Positions 14,473-17,782 of a stretch of DNA of 17,782 nt are shown here, piece by piece. The translations under genes were made by a program, and so were the position numbers. The DNA comes from an uncultured Clostridia bacterium (GTDB lineage Bacteria > Bacillota > Clostridia > TANB77 > CAG-508). How positions within the stretch are numbered: the stretch's first letter is position 1; each line of letters opens with the position of its first letter. The DNA lies in assembly GCA_944388635.1 (NCBI GenBank), contig CALXJN010000027.1, positions 1 to 17,782 of the forward strand, in the 5' to 3' direction. The notes under the pieces were generated by a model. That model saw nothing but the letters and a program-made list of their open reading frames with translations. It was not told the origin of the DNA and ran no database searches.

Positions 14473-17116
14473 ATGAAGGTAACAAGTAAATTAGCTTTAA
14501 AATATTTGAGAAAGAATAAAAAAAGAAACTATGCAATAGTCCTTGGGATAGCATTGGCAACAATACTCTTGATAAGTGTATTCATACTAATTGCAAGTTA
14601 TCAAGAGTATATAGTAAATATTATAAGAGATGAGAAAAATTGGGAAGTAGAACTCCATAATATTGAATATGCTAAAGCATTAGAAGTTGAAAACTATGAT
14701 AATATAAAAGAAGTGTCAATATTATATAACATAGGTCTTGATAGTAAAGTAAATAGAATAGAAGACACTTTTTTTACAGTACAATTAAATGTAACAGCAT
14801 ATAATGAAAATGCTCTTAATAAAATTAATTTAATAAGTGGCAGATTTCCAGAAAACAATTCTGAAATAGTTCTTAGTGATAAAATAGACATAGGAAAAAA
14901 TGTTGGAGATACACTAGAACTTACAATAAATGGAGTAAAACAGGAATATAATATTGTGGGAATTGCAGAAAAATTAGAAAATGAAGATGATTTTAATGCA
15001 ATTAATAGAGTAAATGGAGTTATGGCATATTATGATAAAGATAATATAAGCCCAAATGACAAAGTAGATATTTCAATATTAACAAAAGATATAAAAAAGA
15101 TATATCAAACTGTAAATAATTTAACAAATGATTTAGGACTTTATGAAAATGAAGAAAGTAAAAAAGATAATATAGTATATAATAATACGCTTTTAAACTA
15201 TTCTTTAGTGCAAGACAGAGAAAAACTAAATAGTAATCAAGAAATGAAAATGCCAATAGAAAGGAATAGTGAAGAATTTGACACAGATTTAGCAAAAGTC
15301 TTAGGTATATTGATTTTAATTATTATGATAGTATCAATGATATTAATATATACGACTTTTAGCATAACATATAACGAAAGAATAAAAGAAATTGGTATGT
15401 TATCAGCAATAGGTATGAGTAAAAAACAATTAAATAGTATGCTTATTAAGGAAAACGGAATATTAGCAACAATTGGAATAGTTATAGGAGAATTATTAGG
15501 AACGGGACTAATGTACTTTATAATTAAAGCAATGAACATTTTACTAAGTAAGCAACTAGAAAGCTCAAGCCGGTAGCAAAATATTAATAGATCCAAATAT
15601 AGATATCTATATGGTAATAACAATAGGAATAGTTATCTTAACTGCAATAATAATGTACATAATAGTGTTTTTATCGTCAATGACACCAATGAGAAAGTTA
15701 AAAGAGAAATCTTTGATTGATGCAATAAATAATAATACAGATGAGGCAAGGATAAGCAAAACAAAGAAACTAAAATTAACAGAAAAGTTATTTAAACAAG
15801 AAGGCGTGCTTGCAGCTAGAAATATAGAGAAAAGTAAATTAAAATATAAATCAATTACTGCCTCCATTTCGATTACTATAATATTATTTTTCATAATCAG
15901 TGAATTTGCAGGTGGATATATAAATCAAGATAGTAACTTTAAAGAATATAAAATATTATTAGGCGAATATTCTGATACTAAGAGCAAAGAAATATTAACA
16001 AATTTGAAGAATAAAGAATTAATGGAAGATTATGTAAGAGTGTCTTGGACAATTATAAATTCTAATTTAACAAGTGAAAGAATATCTAATTTAATATCAG
16101 AAAGCGCTCAAAATTTATCAGGCTTAAGAATAGTAACTTTAGAAGGAAGAGAATATGATAAATTTTTAGAAGAATTGGGGATTTTAAAATTAGAAAATAA
16201 TAAATGTATATTATTAGATACAGTAGGAGTAAATAGTGGTAAAAGGGAGAGAGGAACGGATTTAAAAGTAGGAGAGAAGATAGTCGTCCAAAATATATCG
16301 TCAAATAATCAAGAACAGAATACAGAAATATCAGAAGAAGAACAGGAGATTATAGATGAGACAGATAAATTGCTTGGAAATATTGTAACAAATGAAAGAA
16401 TAGAAAGTAATGAAAATATCATAAATAAGGAAAAGAAAAAATATGAACTAGAAATAGTTGCAATAAGTCAAAAGGATTGGGGAAATATGACAGAAATGGA
16501 CCCAAGTATTTATACACCAGTTGTCTTAATAGTTAATAAAGAAACTTTTGAAGATATAATAACAGAGCCTATCTTCAATGGTGATTGTATTTATTTAGAT
16601 ACATCTTATACAGATGAACTTGATAATATTTTTAATAGCGAAGATAATAGAATGAAAGCTAATACTATGAATTTATATAAGGAGAGTGAATCTGGAAAGA
16701 ATAGAGGATTAACAGAGCAAATACTTGCATATTCATTTATGCTAATAGTAACAATGCTAAGTGGAGTTAACATTTTTAATATAATATATTCAAGTTTTGC
16801 ACTAAGAATAAAAGAAATTGCTACATTAAAATCAATAGGAATGAGTGATAAACAAATTAATAAAATGCTAAATTTAGAAGGTATATTTTATGGATTAAAA
16901 GCTATATTAATTGGAATAGCAATAGGCATAGTGATTCTATATTTAATTTACTTAAGTACTAAAATAAGTGCATTAGAAACATTTGAAATACCAGTAATAA
17001 GAAGCATAATTGCAATAGTTTTAATTTATCTAATTATATTTTTAGCAATAAATAAGGGCAAGAGAAAAATAAATATAGATAATATAATTGAAAAAGTAAA
17101 AAATGAAAATATATAA
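14473..17116 (+). CDS. FtsX-type ABC transporter permease, one +1 frameshift at CGG
   Basis: Read with the C at 15571 skipped, this is a single 880-residue permease with two FtsX modules. Transmembrane helices lie near residues 20-42, 275-298, 327-357, 378-402, 463-483, 749-772, 807-829 and 844-862. Large extracytoplasmic domains lie between helices 1-2 and 5-6. Both modules carry the FtsX segment after the second helix (NERIKEIGMLSAIGMSKKQL and RIKEIATLKSIGMSDKQINKML). The frameshift lies in the loop between helices 3 and 4, where zero frame reads AGC CGG TAG. Such permeases work with a separate ATPase to export or sense lipids, peptides or antibiotics. No ATPase is in the window. ATG 14473 is preferred over the upstream GTG (14455) because of the adjacent G-rich binding site. 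It could be a pseudogene instead. Confidence 0.78.
15571..15573 (+). other. +1 frameshift site 4: CGG directly followed by TAG
   Basis: Zero frame reads TCA AGC CGG TAG. Skipping one C gives TCA AGC GGT AGC AAA ATA (S S G S K I), which then continues in frame for 514 codons to the stop at 17116. The site lies in a short loop between membrane helices 3 and 4. Confidence 0.65.
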
Positions 17117-17149
17117 AGAAACCCCTCCAAGTCGAGAAGACTGGAGGGG
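17112..17149 (-). terminator. Intrinsic terminator of the minus-strand secreted-protein gene
   Basis: A GC-rich stem pairs CCCCTCCA-GTC (17122-17133, one bulged A) with GACTGGAGGGG (17139-17149) across GAGAA. On the minus strand it runs into TTTCTTTATATATT, a fair U-tract. It begins 6 bases after the permease stop, so it may also end plus-strand transcription, although there it lacks a U-run. Confidence 0.75.
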
Positions 17150-17154
17150 CGAGC

Positions 17155-17758
17155 TTTAGCTATTGGGTAATAAATGGGCTATAAGAATATTTGATTGCCT
17201 AATAAGGAACAAGTAACGATACAAGTTGCATATAGTTGTTAGACACTATAGATTGTGACAGTAGCAAATGCCAAGTTACTATGTCCATTAAGAACAAATT
17301 GATATTCTCCACGATCTAAATAACCTAAATCTGCAACTCGCGATGTTTGATCTGCGGTTAATTCAACGGTTATACCAGCATATACCCATACTTTGTTTGC
17401 TTCATTACCAATATTTCTATTAATAGAAATATATACAGGACTACTTCCTGTGAGATTCGGATGAAGGAAACCATAGCTGACACGGACAAGAGAAGATGAA
17501 GTTACTTTAAAGTTGCCATTAGCAGGGAAAGTGGACTCACCAGCATAACCACTGCTAGAATACAAAGTATTGGCATTAGTTTCTTCAAGCTCCAACTGCT
17601 CAACAGGAGTAAGAGCAACTTCGGTAGGAACCTCAGCTGCAAATGCTGCCGATGCACAAGAGAATGCCATTATCAATGTTATGGCAATAGTGAAAAGCCG
17701 TTTGAATGTTTTTTTCATGATAGATACCTCCATGTTAAGTTTATTTCCAATAGCTAAA
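17155..17758. repeat. 12-bp inverted repeats flanking the secreted-protein gene
   Basis: TTTAGCTATTGG at 17155-17166 recurs as its reverse complement at 17747-17758, and an ATAAA follows each copy within a few bases. The two arms enclose only the minus-strand gene and its leader (about 600 bases). They could be ends of a small mobile or invertible unit. A 12-bp match can also arise by chance in AT-rich DNA. Confidence 0.4.
17239..17718 (-). CDS. Small secreted protein of unknown function
   Basis: A 159-residue protein. It has a clear signal peptide (MKKTFKRLFTIAITLIMAFSCASAAFA) with probable cleavage before AEVPTE, leaving a mature protein of about 132 residues. The mature part looks beta-rich: SGYAGESTFPANGNFKV, VRVSYGFLHPNL, VWVYAGITVELTADQTSRV and GEYQFVLNGHSNLAFATVTIYSV. 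I do not recognise the family. Start at 17718: GGAGG sits a few bases upstream and overlaps the alternative ATG at 17733, so the longer start is unlikely. Codon use differs from the neighbours, with CGN arginines in four of five positions including a CGG at codon 7 read as Arg, and many C-ending codons. It converges on the permease and has its own terminator. Recent acquisition is plausible. Confidence 0.8.
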   Translation of the reverse strand: MKKTFKRLFTIAITLIMAFSCASAAFAAEVPTEVALTPVEQLELEETNANTLYSSSGYAGESTFPANGNFKVTSSSLVRVSYGFLHPNLTGSSPVYISINRNIGNEANKVWVYAGITVELTADQTSRVADLGYLDRGEYQFVLNGHSNLAFATVTIYSV

Positions 17759-17782
17759 ACTCTATTACAAAAATGTCAGCAT

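Noticed and set aside
15611..17116. An independent half-size permease starting at 15611
   Set aside because: No ribosome binding site; the frame extends upstream to 15572 and joins the first half with an intact loop and the fourth helix.
1..17782. CRISPR arrays, tRNA or rRNA genes, insertion sequences
   Set aside because: No regularly spaced direct repeats, cloverleaf sequences or transposase-like proteins were seen on either strand.

Overview
The window looks like the chromosome of an AT-rich, spore-forming member of the Clostridia, probably an uncultured gut lineage. Coding DNA is strongly A/T-ending, arginine is almost always AGA/AGG, and Shine-Dalgarno sequences are strong (AAGGAG type). 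The gene set (lepA, a two-gene SUF system, recA-recX-scpA, gerW/ytfJ, ytvI) is typical of spore-forming Firmicutes. The lineage assignment is inference from composition and content only.

Layout. 1-188: C-terminal end of a phage-tail-like or surface protein, broken by a +1 frameshift. 189-621: gene-free AT-rich DNA with two hairpins, the second a strong terminator. 622-9553: a promoter followed by one long apparent operon: HD-domain phosphohydrolase (dGTPase-like), SufC, SufB/D-like, LepA, a TGS/tRNA-SAD-nucleoside kinase fusion, an RNHCP zinc protein and an extracytoplasmic solute-binding protein carrying two +1 frameshifts. 9572-14386: a second operon with its own promoter and a probable LexA box: recA, recX, scpA, a DUF2953 (YtfI-like) protein, gerW, ytvI. 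14399-17116: a large palindrome spanning a promoter, then an 880-residue FtsX-type ABC permease with a +1 frameshift. 17112-17782: a convergent small secreted-protein gene of different codon usage, with a terminator and flanking 12-bp inverted repeats.

Main observation. All four frameshifts I can detect have the same form. The upstream frame runs into an in-frame CGG codon (29, 7986, 8218, 15571). Skipping only its C restores the frame, and the next codon is then glycine (GGA, GGG, GGC, GGT, one of each). In the twelve intact plus-strand genes (roughly 4,000 codons) I found no in-frame CGG used as a sense codon. This suggests either genome-wide +1 frameshifting (or CGGN quadruplet decoding as Gly) at an unassigned or starved CGG codon, or a systematic C-before-GG insertion artefact in the assembly. 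The sequence alone cannot fully separate these. Two caveats apply: CGN codons of any kind are rare here (about five), and the foreign-looking minus-strand gene contains one CGG that is read in frame.

Working together: the first operon combines nucleotide metabolism, Fe-S cluster assembly and translation quality control with peptide uptake. The second links SOS recombination (recA/recX) to chromosome condensation (scpA) and sporulation functions (gerW, ytvI).
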